Of a DNA stretch of 64,000 nucleotides, positions 1-7,540 are shown piece by piece; positions within the stretch are counted from its first letter, which is position 1; each line of letters begins with the position of its first letter. The DNA is from Veillonella_A intestinalis (lineage in GTDB: Bacteria > Bacillota > Negativicutes > Veillonellales > Veillonellaceae), in assembly GCF_943192895.1 (NCBI RefSeq), contig NZ_CALPCB010000004.1, positions 130,667 through 194,666 of the forward strand, read 5' to 3'. Under the pieces are notes generated by a model. The model was not told the origin of the DNA and did not search any database. It saw nothing but the letters and a program-made list of their open reading frames with translations. The position numbers and the translations under genes are program-made.

Positions 1-4
1 TGTT

Positions 5-208
5 TTGAAATTTAAAATTTACTTGAGTGTTGTATACTTTATCTTGACGGCTATTCAAGCTTATGTAGCCTATGCGTATACGGTGCACGCAGGCAATGCC
101 TTAATTATTGCTATTATAGGTGTATTTGCATCATTATCAGCGGCTATTTTGGGTAAAAAAGGATCTCATTTATTTGCCGGCTTATTTGGTCCGTATGTAC
201 AAGGTTAA
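5..208 (+). CDS. Small two-helix membrane protein, possibly cut by the window edge
   Basis: A 67-codon reading frame opens with TTG at the very start of the window. The frame stays open to base 2, so the true start may lie outside. The product has two hydrophobic stretches, about residues 5-25 and 32-52, and a glycine-rich, slightly basic tail ending in PYVQG. This suggests a small inner-membrane protein with two transmembrane helices. I do not recognise a family. An extended -10 box follows its stop closely and a new transcript probably begins there, so it looks like the last gene of an upstream operon. Confidence 0.5.
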   Translation: MKFKIYLSVVYFILTAIQAYVAYAYTVHAGNALIIAIIGVFASLSAAILGKKGSHLFAGLFGPYVQG

Positions 209-218
209 CTATTGAGTG

Positions 219-227
219 TGGTATAAT
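219..227 (+). promoter_or_regulatory. Extended -10 promoter of leader or sRNA
   Basis: TGGTATAAT is a perfect extended -10 element (TG-N-TATAAT). No good -35 hexamer lies 16-18 bp upstream, as is common for extended -10 promoters. Transcription would start near 234, about 195 bp ahead of the next coding region. Confidence 0.6.
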
Positions 228-233
228 AGTATT

Positions 234-410
234 ACACTAAGGTAAGTCTTTTAACTTGTTTTCATAATATCTTAGACAATGTAACGAGGAGTTAGCTTGA
301 AGCTAAAGAGGCGCTTAGCGTTGTATTTATATTTACGTTGTATAAGATTCATATTAACAACTTATTGAAGTGTCTTGTTTTTGCTGTATGCTAAAACAAG
401 GCACTTTTAT
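234..410 (+). ncRNA. Candidate structured leader or small RNA
   Basis: Between the promoter at 219-227 and the hairpin at 368-406 lies about 135 nt without a credible reading frame. It contains short hairpins: AAGT/ACTT near 248-262 and TTAGC/GCTAA near 293-307. The transcript would be about 175 nt. It does not match a riboswitch or 6S RNA that I can recognise with certainty. It could be a free small RNA ending at the hairpin, or a 5' leader controlling the NA37 gene by attenuation. Confidence 0.35.
368..408 (+). terminator. Intrinsic terminator or attenuator upstream of NA37 gene
   Basis: AAGTGTCTTGTTTT pairs with AAAACAAGGCACTT across an 11-nt loop: 14 bp with one G-U pair. The hairpin ends in only a short T tract, and the ribosome-binding site of the next gene starts 10 nt later. 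This position fits read-through or conditional termination. Confidence 0.55.
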
Positions 411-427
411 CCATTTAAGGAGTGGCT

Positions 428-1426
428 ATGCAAATCAATCGTGCAGTATTACAAATTTTAGATTTTTCATCCTCATTGGCAGTGTACTCAGAGAATGAAT
501 TAAATATGGGGGAAGAAGCCTTACAGGAATATGTTAGTGCTCATGTAAGTAAGGGAATTAAAGACCCAGGCTTACGAACGGGCTATTTAAATGAAACGAG
601 TCAGTTAGGGCAATTATTAAAACAGTATAATGAAGGTGCTACTGATTTAGTAACTTTAGGCAAAGACTTAGGGGAGCGGTTGTTTAATTTTATGAAACAA
701 GCTACAGACCCTGTAATTATTGATACGATTATTTGTGAAGCGGCTGATAATCATCGGTATTTATGCATATTACTTTGTCAAGCTCATGATGCGTATACGC
801 ATCAACTGTTTAATGAAGAAGATGGCACACTGACTACAGAGTTAATTCCAAACCGAGCTGTTTTGCCAAGTCCTACTCAAAAGTTAAGATCCTTTTGTGC
901 TATTAATTTAGAGGACTTTTCAGTGCGTTTATTTGAGCCTAAGGGTGAATATGATGGTGAAGTTGTTTATATTCTAGGGGATAAGGTGCTACAAATTGGC
1001 ACGAATCCGTCATCTCGTGATACAGTGTCTAAAGTGCGCCGTATTGTCGATAAAGTAGCTAAGGCGCATGAAGGAGACGGAGTGGAAGAATTGGTAAAAG
1101 TTCGTTCTATGATTTCTAAAAATGCAGAGGTGTCAGATACTCTAAATCCTGAAATTATTGTAGATACAGTATTTGCGAACCAACCACAACAAAAAGAAGC
1201 AGCAAAAAAAGCTTTAGCAGAACAGGATATGTTACGGCCTTTGCCAGTAAATCGTGAGTTTGCTAGTAAAATTGGTGAAAAGCATAAAATTAAAACTGAT
1301 ACGGGCATTGAAATTAGTTTTCCTGTTGAATATATGCAAAATAGTGAATTTATAGAAATCGTAACAAATCCAGATGGGACATTACGAATTGAGCTTAAGA
1401 ATATTAATAAGATTTTAAATAAATGA
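428..1426 (+). CDS. Nucleoid-associated protein, NA37 (NdpA/YejK) family
   Basis: The product is about 332 residues and resembles the Firmicute branch of the 37-kDa nucleoid-associated family (Pfam NA37). It has the usual N-terminal pattern INRAVLQILDFSS followed by a KDPGLRTGYL motif. Family members bind the nucleoid; their exact role in Firmicutes is poorly defined. The start is set at ATG 428 because AAGGAG at 417-422 sits 5 bases before it and overlaps an upstream in-frame GTG. It stands alone behind the candidate leader at 234-410 and is followed by about 100 bp of AT-rich DNA. The family call is by sequence resemblance only. Confidence 0.8.
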   Translation: MQINRAVLQILDFSSSLAVYSENELNMGEEALQEYVSAHVSKGIKDPGLRTGYLNETSQLGQLLKQYNEGATDLVTLGKDLGERLFNFMKQATDPVIIDTIICEAADNHRYLCILLCQAHDAYTHQLFNEEDGTLTTELIPNRAVLPSPTQKLRSFCAINLEDFSVRLFEPKGEYDGEVVYILGDKVLQIGTNPSSRDTVSKVRRIVDKVAKAHEGDGVEELVKVRSMISKNAEVSDTLNPEIIVDTVFANQPQQKEAAKKALAEQDMLRPLPVNREFASKIGEKHKIKTDTGIEISFPVEYMQNSEFIEIVTNPDGTLRIELKNINKILNK

Positions 1427-1528
1427 TTACCTTTAGAATGAACATTTTATTGGTTATCAATTAATTTTTAAAATAAAATATAGTAGAAATTGGAATAATT
1501 GTAGTAAAATATAAAAGGAACGATACGA

Positions 1529-2017
1529 GTGAGTAAGAAAGATCACAAAAAAACAAATGCAATGCGTATATTAGATACGCAAAAAGTCAGTTATGAAGTG
1601 CTTGCTTATGAATGGGAAGAAGGGCGTGGCGCTGGCGTACATGTAGCCGAAGAATTACATTTACCAGAAGAACAAGTATTTAAAACATTAGTAGGTCGTG
1701 GTAATGTAACTGGGCCAGTAGTTTTTTGTATTCCAGTGGCTGCGGAATTAGATTTAAAACAAGCAGCACGTGTAAGTGGTAATAAGTCAGTAGAACTTAT
1801 TGCTGTAAAAGACTTGCTAGGTTTAACTGGCTATTTACGGGGCGGCTGCTCACCAGTGGGAATGAAGAAGTTATTTCCCACGTATTTTGATGCGACTATG
1901 GCTAAGTTTAGTGAGATTTATGTAAGTGCAGGTTTGCGTGGTATGCAGATTAAAGTTAATCCTCAAGCCTTGCAAACCGTTGTGTCTGCTCATTTTGAAC
2001 CATTAACTATGAAATAA
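1529..2017 (+). CDS. ybaK: Cys-tRNA(Pro)/Cys-tRNA(Cys) deacylase YbaK family
   Basis: This 162-residue protein has the full YbaK/EbsC editing domain. That family hydrolyses Cys-tRNA(Pro) made in error by prolyl-tRNA synthetase. Visible family features are the conserved Lys in VFKTLVG, the VIPV-like strand, the basic LKQAARVSG stretch, the GGCSPVGMKK motif and the C-terminal AGLRGMQIKV segment. It starts at GTG 1529 with AAGGAA 8 bases upstream. The length is normal for the family. It is monocistronic in appearance, between the NA37 gene and the RNase H1 gene. Confidence 0.9.
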   Translation: MSKKDHKKTNAMRILDTQKVSYEVLAYEWEEGRGAGVHVAEELHLPEEQVFKTLVGRGNVTGPVVFCIPVAAELDLKQAARVSGNKSVELIAVKDLLGLTGYLRGGCSPVGMKKLFPTYFDATMAKFSEIYVSAGLRGMQIKVNPQALQTVVSAHFEPLTMK

Positions 2018-2028
2018 GTTGAAATATG

Positions 2029-2055
2029 AAGACCTTAGGGGGTTCTTAATTTTTG
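2029..2055 (+). terminator. Weak terminator after ybaK
   Basis: AAGACC and GGTTCTT can pair around TTAGGG with one bulge, followed by AATTTTTGTTTTA. The stem is short, so this is tentative. Confidence 0.35.
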
Positions 2056-2151
2056 TTTTATAGTTAAATGGTATGGTATAGGGATAGATTATGGTAGAAA
2101 TAGTATATGTTGATTAATGGGATGGATTGAGTCTAATTATAAGGAGTTTGT

Positions 2152-2877
2152 ATGGGTAAAAAATATTATGCCGTAAAAGAAGGGCGAGTACGGGGGATTT
2201 TTGATTCATGGGCTGCTTGTGAGAGACAAGTTAAAGGATATGGGGGCGCAATTTATAAATCATTTACTTCTCGGCAAGATGCGGAGGACTTTATGGCTGA
2301 TGAAGTAGCGCCGATTAAAGGCATGTCAATGGCGGAGTATTTGGAAACGGCTAAAGCTTCAACGCGTCGGTCGTCACGTCGTAAAAAAGTAGCAGAACCA
2401 GAAGCTACACCAGCCATAACAGCAGAAACAATTTTGGCTGAACTGGGACCTCGTTGTATGCTTGCCTACATTGATGGTAGCTTTGATAAAGTACGCAATG
2501 TAGTGGGTGCTGGGGGCATCATGTTTTATGAAGGGCAAGAAGAAACGTTTTCTTTTGGTACTGATAAAGAAATGTACACAGCCTATTGGAACGTAGCTGG
2601 TGAGTTATTGGGCGCTATGCATGTCATTAAGACAGCGATTGCAAAACAGATTAAAGAAGTTCATATTTATTATGATTATATGGGGATTGAAATGTGGGCT
2701 ACTGGTCGTTGGAAGGCGAATAATCCATTGACCAAAGCGTATGCTGAATTTACTCTTAATAGTCGTCGCCAAGTTAAAACGGTATTCCATAAAGTAGCAG
2801 CTCATACAGGTGTTGTTTATAATGAAAAGGCCGATGAGTTAGCTAAGGCGGGCACGACAAAATTGATTGATTTATGA
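2152..2877 (+). CDS. rnhA: Ribonuclease H1 with N-terminal RNA/DNA hybrid-binding domain
   Basis: This 241-residue protein has two domains. Residues 1-50 form the viroplasmin-like hybrid-binding domain (KKYYAVKEGRVRGIFDSW, then AIYKSFTSRQDAEDF). A basic linker follows (TRRSSRRKK). From about residue 100 there is an RNase H fold. The expected acidic catalytic residues are visible: Asp in YIDGS, Glu in AGELLGA, Asp in YYDYMG and Asp in the C-terminal EKADELAK segment. It cleaves RNA in RNA/DNA hybrids, for example R-loops and primers. The start is ATG 2152 behind AAGGAG. Length and domain order match Firmicute and eukaryotic-type RNase H1. Confidence 0.9.
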   Translation: MGKKYYAVKEGRVRGIFDSWAACERQVKGYGGAIYKSFTSRQDAEDFMADEVAPIKGMSMAEYLETAKASTRRSSRRKKVAEPEATPAITAETILAELGPRCMLAYIDGSFDKVRNVVGAGGIMFYEGQEETFSFGTDKEMYTAYWNVAGELLGAMHVIKTAIAKQIKEVHIYYDYMGIEMWATGRWKANNPLTKAYAEFTLNSRRQVKTVFHKVAAHTGVVYNEKADELAKAGTTKLIDL

Positions 2878-2908
2878 AAATAATATATAATTCATATCTC
2901 ATAACCTA

Positions 2909-2937
2909 TTGCGTCTCTTTAGTGAGCAAGGTACAAT
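2909..2937 (+). promoter_or_regulatory. Sigma-70-type promoter of pgi
   Basis: TTGCGT, 17 bp, TACAAT. It lies 30 bp upstream of the pgi start and downstream of the rnhA stop. Confidence 0.6.
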
Positions 2938-2966
2938 AAGAGAAGTGAATTAAAGGAGGGGTCAGA

Positions 2967-4409
2967 ATGAAGAAAATCATCCTGCCATCAGGTTTTACAT
3001 TTGATTATACAAATTTATTTACTGCTTGGGGTGTAACTGAAGCAGATGTTCATACATATTTTGATTTAATTGCTAATGCTGTAAAAGCAGCGACTCGTGT
3101 TCGTCTAACTGGGATTGTAGATGGTCATTTATCAAAAGATGGTACACCTGAAGCTGTACTTTTTCCACAATTGCCATACATTGAAGATAAAAACCTAAAC
3201 AATGAAGCGGTGTTACAGCGCCTAACTGAATTAGGGCAACACGCTAAAGATTCTGTTGATGCCGTTGTAAGTTTTGGTATTGGCGGATCTTATTTAGGTG
3301 GTAAAGTTCTTTTTGATGTACATTGTGGTGAGTTTTGGAATCAAAAAACGGAAGCAGAGCGTGATGGCTATCCACAATTGTATTTCAGTGGTAACAATGT
3401 AGATCCTTTGCGGACTAATGAGTTAATTGCGACTTTAAAACGCAGTGCCGCTCAAAAAGGTTCTGACTTTACTGCTATGCTTATCTTAATTTCTAAATCT
3501 GGGTCTACTATTGAGCCTATGTCTAATTTTATGGTAGTGCAAGAAGCATTGATTGCAGCCGGCATTAATGTTGAAGTTGTGGCTGTAACAGATCCTCGCG
3601 ATGATGAGAAAGAAACGCTACTTCATAAGCTAGCCGTGCAACAGGGCTGGCCTATTTTTGCTGTACCAGATGGTGTAGGCGGTCGTTTTTCTGTATTTAC
3701 TGAAGTAGGGCTTATTATTGGCGCTGTTATTGGTTTCGATATTCGTGCCTTTTTAGCTGGGGCTAAAGCTATGGATGAAGCTTGTCAAAGTGGTGATATG
3801 CTTAAAAACCCAGCGTTACTTAATGCAATTTTAAAATATATAAGCTCTGAAAAATATGGTCGTATCATTGAAATTATGATGCCTTATGGAGATTCCTTAA
3901 AATCTTTAGCTGAATGGTATGTACAATTATTAGCTGAGTCTTTAGGAAAGAAACAGACTAAAACTAAAGGCCGTTATGGTCGTACTCCCGTTGTTGCTGT
4001 TGGGACTACTGATATGCATGCACAAACCCAAGAGCATCAAGAAGGGCGTCTCAATAAGATTGTTACCTTTGTAAAAGTGAAGGATTGGGAAACTAAAGCG
4101 ATAGCTCCACATACTTACGATGAATTTGGAGCATTAAAAGCATTTAGCGGTTTAGATTTAGGTGTTATTTTAAATACTGCCTTAGATGCAAATAGTGAAG
4201 CTTTAACTGGGGATGAACGCTTTAATATTACCTTTGAATTGCCAACCTTATCAGCATACCATTTAGGTGAATTTATGTTTATGCTTTGCTGGTCTATCTT
4301 CTATGAAGGACAATTAGCTGGGGTTGATGCTTTTGATCAGCCTGGTGTTGAAGTTTATAAAAAATTATTAGGTCCTAAATTAGCGGAGCAACAAGTCGAA
4401 GAAGTGTAA
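2967..4409 (+). CDS. pgi: Glucose-6-phosphate isomerase
   Basis: The 480-residue protein interconverts glucose 6-phosphate and fructose 6-phosphate in the cytoplasm. Phosphoglucose isomerase signatures are present: GIGGSYLGG near residues 104-112, the sugar-phosphate-binding SKSGSTIEP near 175-183, and GGRFSVFTEVGL near 236-247. A strong AAAGGAGGGG ribosome-binding site precedes ATG 2967. It is somewhat longer than the roughly 450 residues of many Firmicute enzymes. galE follows after 39 bp, probably in one operon, pointing to sugar-nucleotide or envelope polysaccharide synthesis. In a lactate-using Veillonella the flux would be gluconeogenic (inference). Confidence 0.97.
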   Translation: MKKIILPSGFTFDYTNLFTAWGVTEADVHTYFDLIANAVKAATRVRLTGIVDGHLSKDGTPEAVLFPQLPYIEDKNLNNEAVLQRLTELGQHAKDSVDAVVSFGIGGSYLGGKVLFDVHCGEFWNQKTEAERDGYPQLYFSGNNVDPLRTNELIATLKRSAAQKGSDFTAMLILISKSGSTIEPMSNFMVVQEALIAAGINVEVVAVTDPRDDEKETLLHKLAVQQGWPIFAVPDGVGGRFSVFTEVGLIIGAVIGFDIRAFLAGAKAMDEACQSGDMLKNPALLNAILKYISSEKYGRIIEIMMPYGDSLKSLAEWYVQLLAESLGKKQTKTKGRYGRTPVVAVGTTDMHAQTQEHQEGRLNKIVTFVKVKDWETKAIAPHTYDEFGALKAFSGLDLGVILNTALDANSEALTGDERFNITFELPTLSAYHLGEFMFMLCWSIFYEGQLAGVDAFDQPGVEVYKKLLGPKLAEQQVEEV

Positions 4410-4448
4410 ACAAAGTGATTCTGTAGATGGGTTGTAGGAGGCGTAGTT

Positions 4449-5435
4449 ATGAATATTTTAGTCACTGGTGGGGCAGGCTACATTGGGAGCCATACGGTAC
4501 GAGCTTTACAAAAAGCGGGTCATACGCCCGTTGTATTAGATAATTTATCACGAGGGCACGTTGAATCATTACCAGCAAATGTTGAATTTATTAATATGGA
4601 CATTGCTGATCCTGCTTTGGTCAATTTGTTAAAAGAAAAGCAAATTGATGGCGTTATGCATTTTGCAGCTCATTCACAAGTCGGTGAATCGATGACTAAT
4701 CCTATGATTTATTATGAGAATAATGTAGTTGGTTCATTTCAACTTATTGAAGCTGTTCGTCAGGCTGGTGTAAAATATTTTGTATTTTCTTCTACCGCTG
4801 CTGTATATGGGGAGCCAGAAGTAGTGCCGATTAAGGAGGATGCTCGATTAGCACCTACTAATGTATATGGTCGCACTAAGCTAATGATTGAACAAATGCT
4901 TCAAGACTATAGTAATATTTATGGTTTACGTTATGTAGCTTTGCGCTATTTTAATGCTGCTGGGGCTGATAGTAGTGGTGAAATTGGGGAAGATCATACG
5001 CCTGAAACACATTTAATTCCTCTTATTCTAGAAGCTGCTTTAGGCAAGCGTCCTAATATTACAATTTTTGGTACTGATTATGATACAGCTGATGGTACTT
5101 GTGTGCGTGATTATATTCATGTTAATGATTTGGCATCAGCTCATATTTTGAGTATGGAATATTTGCGTGATGGTGGTGCCTCTAATTACTTTAATTTAGG
5201 GTCTGGTAATGGCTTTAGTGTTAAAGAGATTGTAGATACTACTAAGAGTGTGACTGGTGTAGATTTTCCAGTAGTTATTAGTGAACGCCGTGCAGGGGAC
5301 CCAGGCACTTTAATTGCTTCCTCTGAAAAAGCACAAACTGTGCTTGGCTGGAAACCAACTCATAGCGATGTGACTCAAGTTATTAAAGATGCTTGGCAAT
5401 GGCATCAAGGCCATCCGAATGGCTATAAAGCATAA
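4449..5435 (+). CDS. galE: UDP-glucose 4-epimerase
   Basis: The 328-residue extended short-chain dehydrogenase interconverts UDP-glucose and UDP-galactose with bound NAD. The N-terminal Rossmann motif is GGAGYIGSH, the Ser/Thr site is FSSTAAVYG near residues 118-126, and the catalytic pair Tyr140/Lys144 lies in VYGRTK. The RYFNAAGAD substrate loop and CVRDYIHVNDLA motif are those of GalE. It sits 39 bp behind pgi and 14 bp before a membrane-anchored GspC-like gene. Its product probably feeds galactose-containing envelope polysaccharide (inference). Confidence 0.95.
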   Translation: MNILVTGGAGYIGSHTVRALQKAGHTPVVLDNLSRGHVESLPANVEFINMDIADPALVNLLKEKQIDGVMHFAAHSQVGESMTNPMIYYENNVVGSFQLIEAVRQAGVKYFVFSSTAAVYGEPEVVPIKEDARLAPTNVYGRTKLMIEQMLQDYSNIYGLRYVALRYFNAAGADSSGEIGEDHTPETHLIPLILEAALGKRPNITIFGTDYDTADGTCVRDYIHVNDLASAHILSMEYLRDGGASNYFNLGSGNGFSVKEIVDTTKSVTGVDFPVVISERRAGDPGTLIASSEKAQTVLGWKPTHSDVTQVIKDAWQWHQGHPNGYKA

Positions 5436-5449
5436 AAAGGATAGTGAAT

Positions 5450-6256
5450 ATGATGAATAGACTGTCTCTACAAGATTTGCGAAATTTGTTAATTAAGAAA
5501 GGTCGCCTCTTGTATGGGGCGGTCTTTTTATTTTGCCTTGTTTGTTTTTATGGCATTAGTACGTCACAGTGGCAACGGGTAACTGAATTGAGTGATCGTA
5601 CAGAAGCTACGGATGAACCAATTAGTCATAATTCTGAGGCTATTTCAGTATATGGCGCTAATAAGGGAACTCGTGGTGGGCTGATAGAAAATAACAAAGG
5701 AAAATCTTCAGTGGCTAATAGTATACATAATGATATATCTCAAACTAGCGCAAAAAATAAGGAGACTAGAGAACAATTTATTACCCCTATTATAGGGTTA
5801 ACATCAGCTTTACGAAGTCATCCTTTTGATGATCCTTTTATACATCCGTTGCGAACTGAAAATATGGAGTTGGCTACTGGAGAAACCAATAGTTTAGTTA
5901 AAACAGACACTGTAAGTAAGGTTCAGAGATTCACTGATAGTTATCAAGAACATTCAGGGCAGGAGACTTGGGGAAAACGAATCGGAGGAAGTTATAGAGG
6001 CATTGATGAAGGGAGTAAGGCTATTGCAAAAGGTAGTCATTATAATCAGAAAGCATCTCAGGTTGTAACATTGGCCAATATACAAGTAACCGGTATAGTA
6101 GGAGGGAACACTAACTTAGCTATGTTACACACTGATAAGGGTGAGGCTTGTTATGGTATTGGCGAAGGTCCAGGGGAATTGATAATTCAGGCAATTACGA
6201 GTGAAGCCGTATTAATTAGTGATGGTAATACTAGTCGTTGGTTATATGTAGAGTAG
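5450..6256 (+). CDS. Membrane-anchored protein with GspC/PilP-like C-terminal domain
   Basis: The protein is about 268 residues. It has a short basic cytoplasmic N-terminus, one transmembrane helix at about residues 18-38, a long low-complexity polar stretch rich in Ser, Asn, Thr and Glu, and a small C-terminal beta domain in the last 60 residues. That domain (IQVTGIVGGNTNLAML, then GEACYGIGEGPGEL and VLISDGNTSRWL) has the rhythm of the GspC/PilP homology region, which links inner-membrane machinery to the secretin. The secretin gene directly downstream supports this reading. The start is ATG 5450, 8 bases after AAAAGGA; GTG at 5444 is too close. The family call is an inference from pattern and context. 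Confidence 0.55.
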   Translation: MMNRLSLQDLRNLLIKKGRLLYGAVFLFCLVCFYGISTSQWQRVTELSDRTEATDEPISHNSEAISVYGANKGTRGGLIENNKGKSSVANSIHNDISQTSAKNKETREQFITPIIGLTSALRSHPFDDPFIHPLRTENMELATGETNSLVKTDTVSKVQRFTDSYQEHSGQETWGKRIGGSYRGIDEGSKAIAKGSHYNQKASQVVTLANIQVTGIVGGNTNLAMLHTDKGEACYGIGEGPGELIIQAITSEAVLISDGNTSRWLYVE

Positions 6257-6286
6257 TATTTGCCGGTTATATGTAGAGTAGTATTT
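6240..6286 (+). repeat. Short tandem duplication spanning a stop codon
   Basis: The 22-bp sequence beginning GGTTATATGTAGAG occurs at 6240-6261 and again at 6265-6286, giving a 25-bp period with a 3-bp spacer. The first copy encodes the last residues and stop of the GspC-like gene. The second lies in the intergenic space before the secretin gene. Confidence 0.9.
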
Positions 6287-6314
6287 ATAGGTATAGATTA
6301 AGGGAGCGTTTGAG

Positions 6315-7502
6315 ATGTTAAAGGGTATAAAGTTATGGATATGTATTTTGTGTTGTTTACAGTTTTATTTATGTGGTGAATCGGTGTGTGCTTTATCGAT
6401 GACTGTTAATAATGGTAGTTTAGCCGGTTTAGTTCAGTCTATTGCGCGTAGTGAAGGCTTGGCTATTACAGGGGCAGAAACATTAGCTGGTACTGTTTCA
6501 ATTCGCCTTAATGAGCCTAATGGGGTAGCTGCTTTACAGCGATTAGCACGGTTGAAACATTTTACTTTATATGAAGAAGATGGACTATGGATAGTTGATG
6601 GTAATGGAATGGCTGATAAAGAGGCAAGAATAGCGACTATTATAGCGCCTAAACATATATCAGTGCTAGCCCTCAGTGAGGCACTACGGGCTATTGTAGC
6701 TGAAAAGAACATTCGTATTGTAAAGGGGGCTAATCAAGTTATCGTATATGGGACAGCTGCAGAACTTAGGCAAGTTCAGACCATATTACCTACTTTAGAT
6801 GTACAGCCTAAACAAGTACGTTTAGAAGTAGCAGTTGTGGCATTTGAACATTCCTATGTAAAAGAGACGGGTATTCAATGGTCTTGGCAGAGTCTTACAG
6901 GACATGGGGAAGATTCTACCAATTCATATGGCGGGATTCGTTTTGGCCGAGCCCCTTCAGGCACACCGTATACGTTTTGGTTTAAGCCTGAAATAAAGGC
7001 ACAAGAAACGACGGATAAAACAGTGTTAATTGCGCGACCATCCATTATGGCTTTGAATGGTGAAGAAGCAAAGATATTGATAGGGGATCGTATTCCTGTA
7101 GTAGAAGAAGTAAAAGATGGTAATGAAAGTCGAACGACTACAAGATACGAAGAAGCGGGCATTCGCCTTACCTGTACACCTTTTATTACTGAGGATAAAG
7201 GCATTGAAGCGGAGATTCATGCCGAAGTAAGTAGTCCGGCGCTTGTATCTGAAATGAAAGCCTATCGAATTACCACTCGAGAGGCGCATACAAAAGTGCA
7301 TTTGCAATCTGGCGATGTTTTAGTGATAGGAGGTTTAATGGACAATCGGGAGGGCAAGCAGTTTTCTAAAATTCCGATTTTAGGAGATATTCCTTTGCTG
7401 GGAAAACTATTTCAACATGCGCGCCGTACTAAAGATAAGGTAGAGCTATGTATTTTTGTAAAAGCTGAAGCCTTAGAAGAGCCAAGTACGTCATCTCTGT
7501 GA
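6315..7502 (+). CDS. Secretin (GspD/PilQ-type outer-membrane channel), short form
   Basis: The 395-residue exported protein has a signal peptide (about residues 1-26, ending near SVCA). An N0/STN-like domain follows at about 28-98 and an N1-like KH domain at about 105-175. From about 180 a C-terminal secretin domain contains the VPVVEE strand and the closing signature FSKIPILGDIPLLGKLF. Secretins form gated rings in the outer membrane for type IV pili, type II secretion or DNA uptake. It is shorter than typical PilQ/GspD, with only the N0 and N1 modules. It lies 58 bp after the GspC/PilP-like gene, with which it probably forms an inner-to-outer-membrane bridge. No pilus ATPase or pilin genes are in the window. 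Confidence 0.85.
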   Translation: MLKGIKLWICILCCLQFYLCGESVCALSMTVNNGSLAGLVQSIARSEGLAITGAETLAGTVSIRLNEPNGVAALQRLARLKHFTLYEEDGLWIVDGNGMADKEARIATIIAPKHISVLALSEALRAIVAEKNIRIVKGANQVIVYGTAAELRQVQTILPTLDVQPKQVRLEVAVVAFEHSYVKETGIQWSWQSLTGHGEDSTNSYGGIRFGRAPSGTPYTFWFKPEIKAQETTDKTVLIARPSIMALNGEEAKILIGDRIPVVEEVKDGNESRTTTRYEEAGIRLTCTPFITEDKGIEAEIHAEVSSPALVSEMKAYRITTREAHTKVHLQSGDVLVIGGLMDNREGKQFSKIPILGDIPLLGKLFQHARRTKDKVELCIFVKAEALEEPSTSSL

Positions 7503-7540
7503 TATAATAAAGTCATATGTAGATGAACGGAGGCAGAAGG

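Noticed and set aside
234..410. 6S RNA or T-box assignment for the candidate leader
   Set aside because: The long closing stem with a central bubble (6S) and the T-box sequence motifs are not evident by eye. It is left as an unassigned structured RNA.
967..1308. A 113-residue minus-strand frame inside the NA37 gene
   Set aside because: It is a shadow of a well-supported gene, and no start signal is visible.
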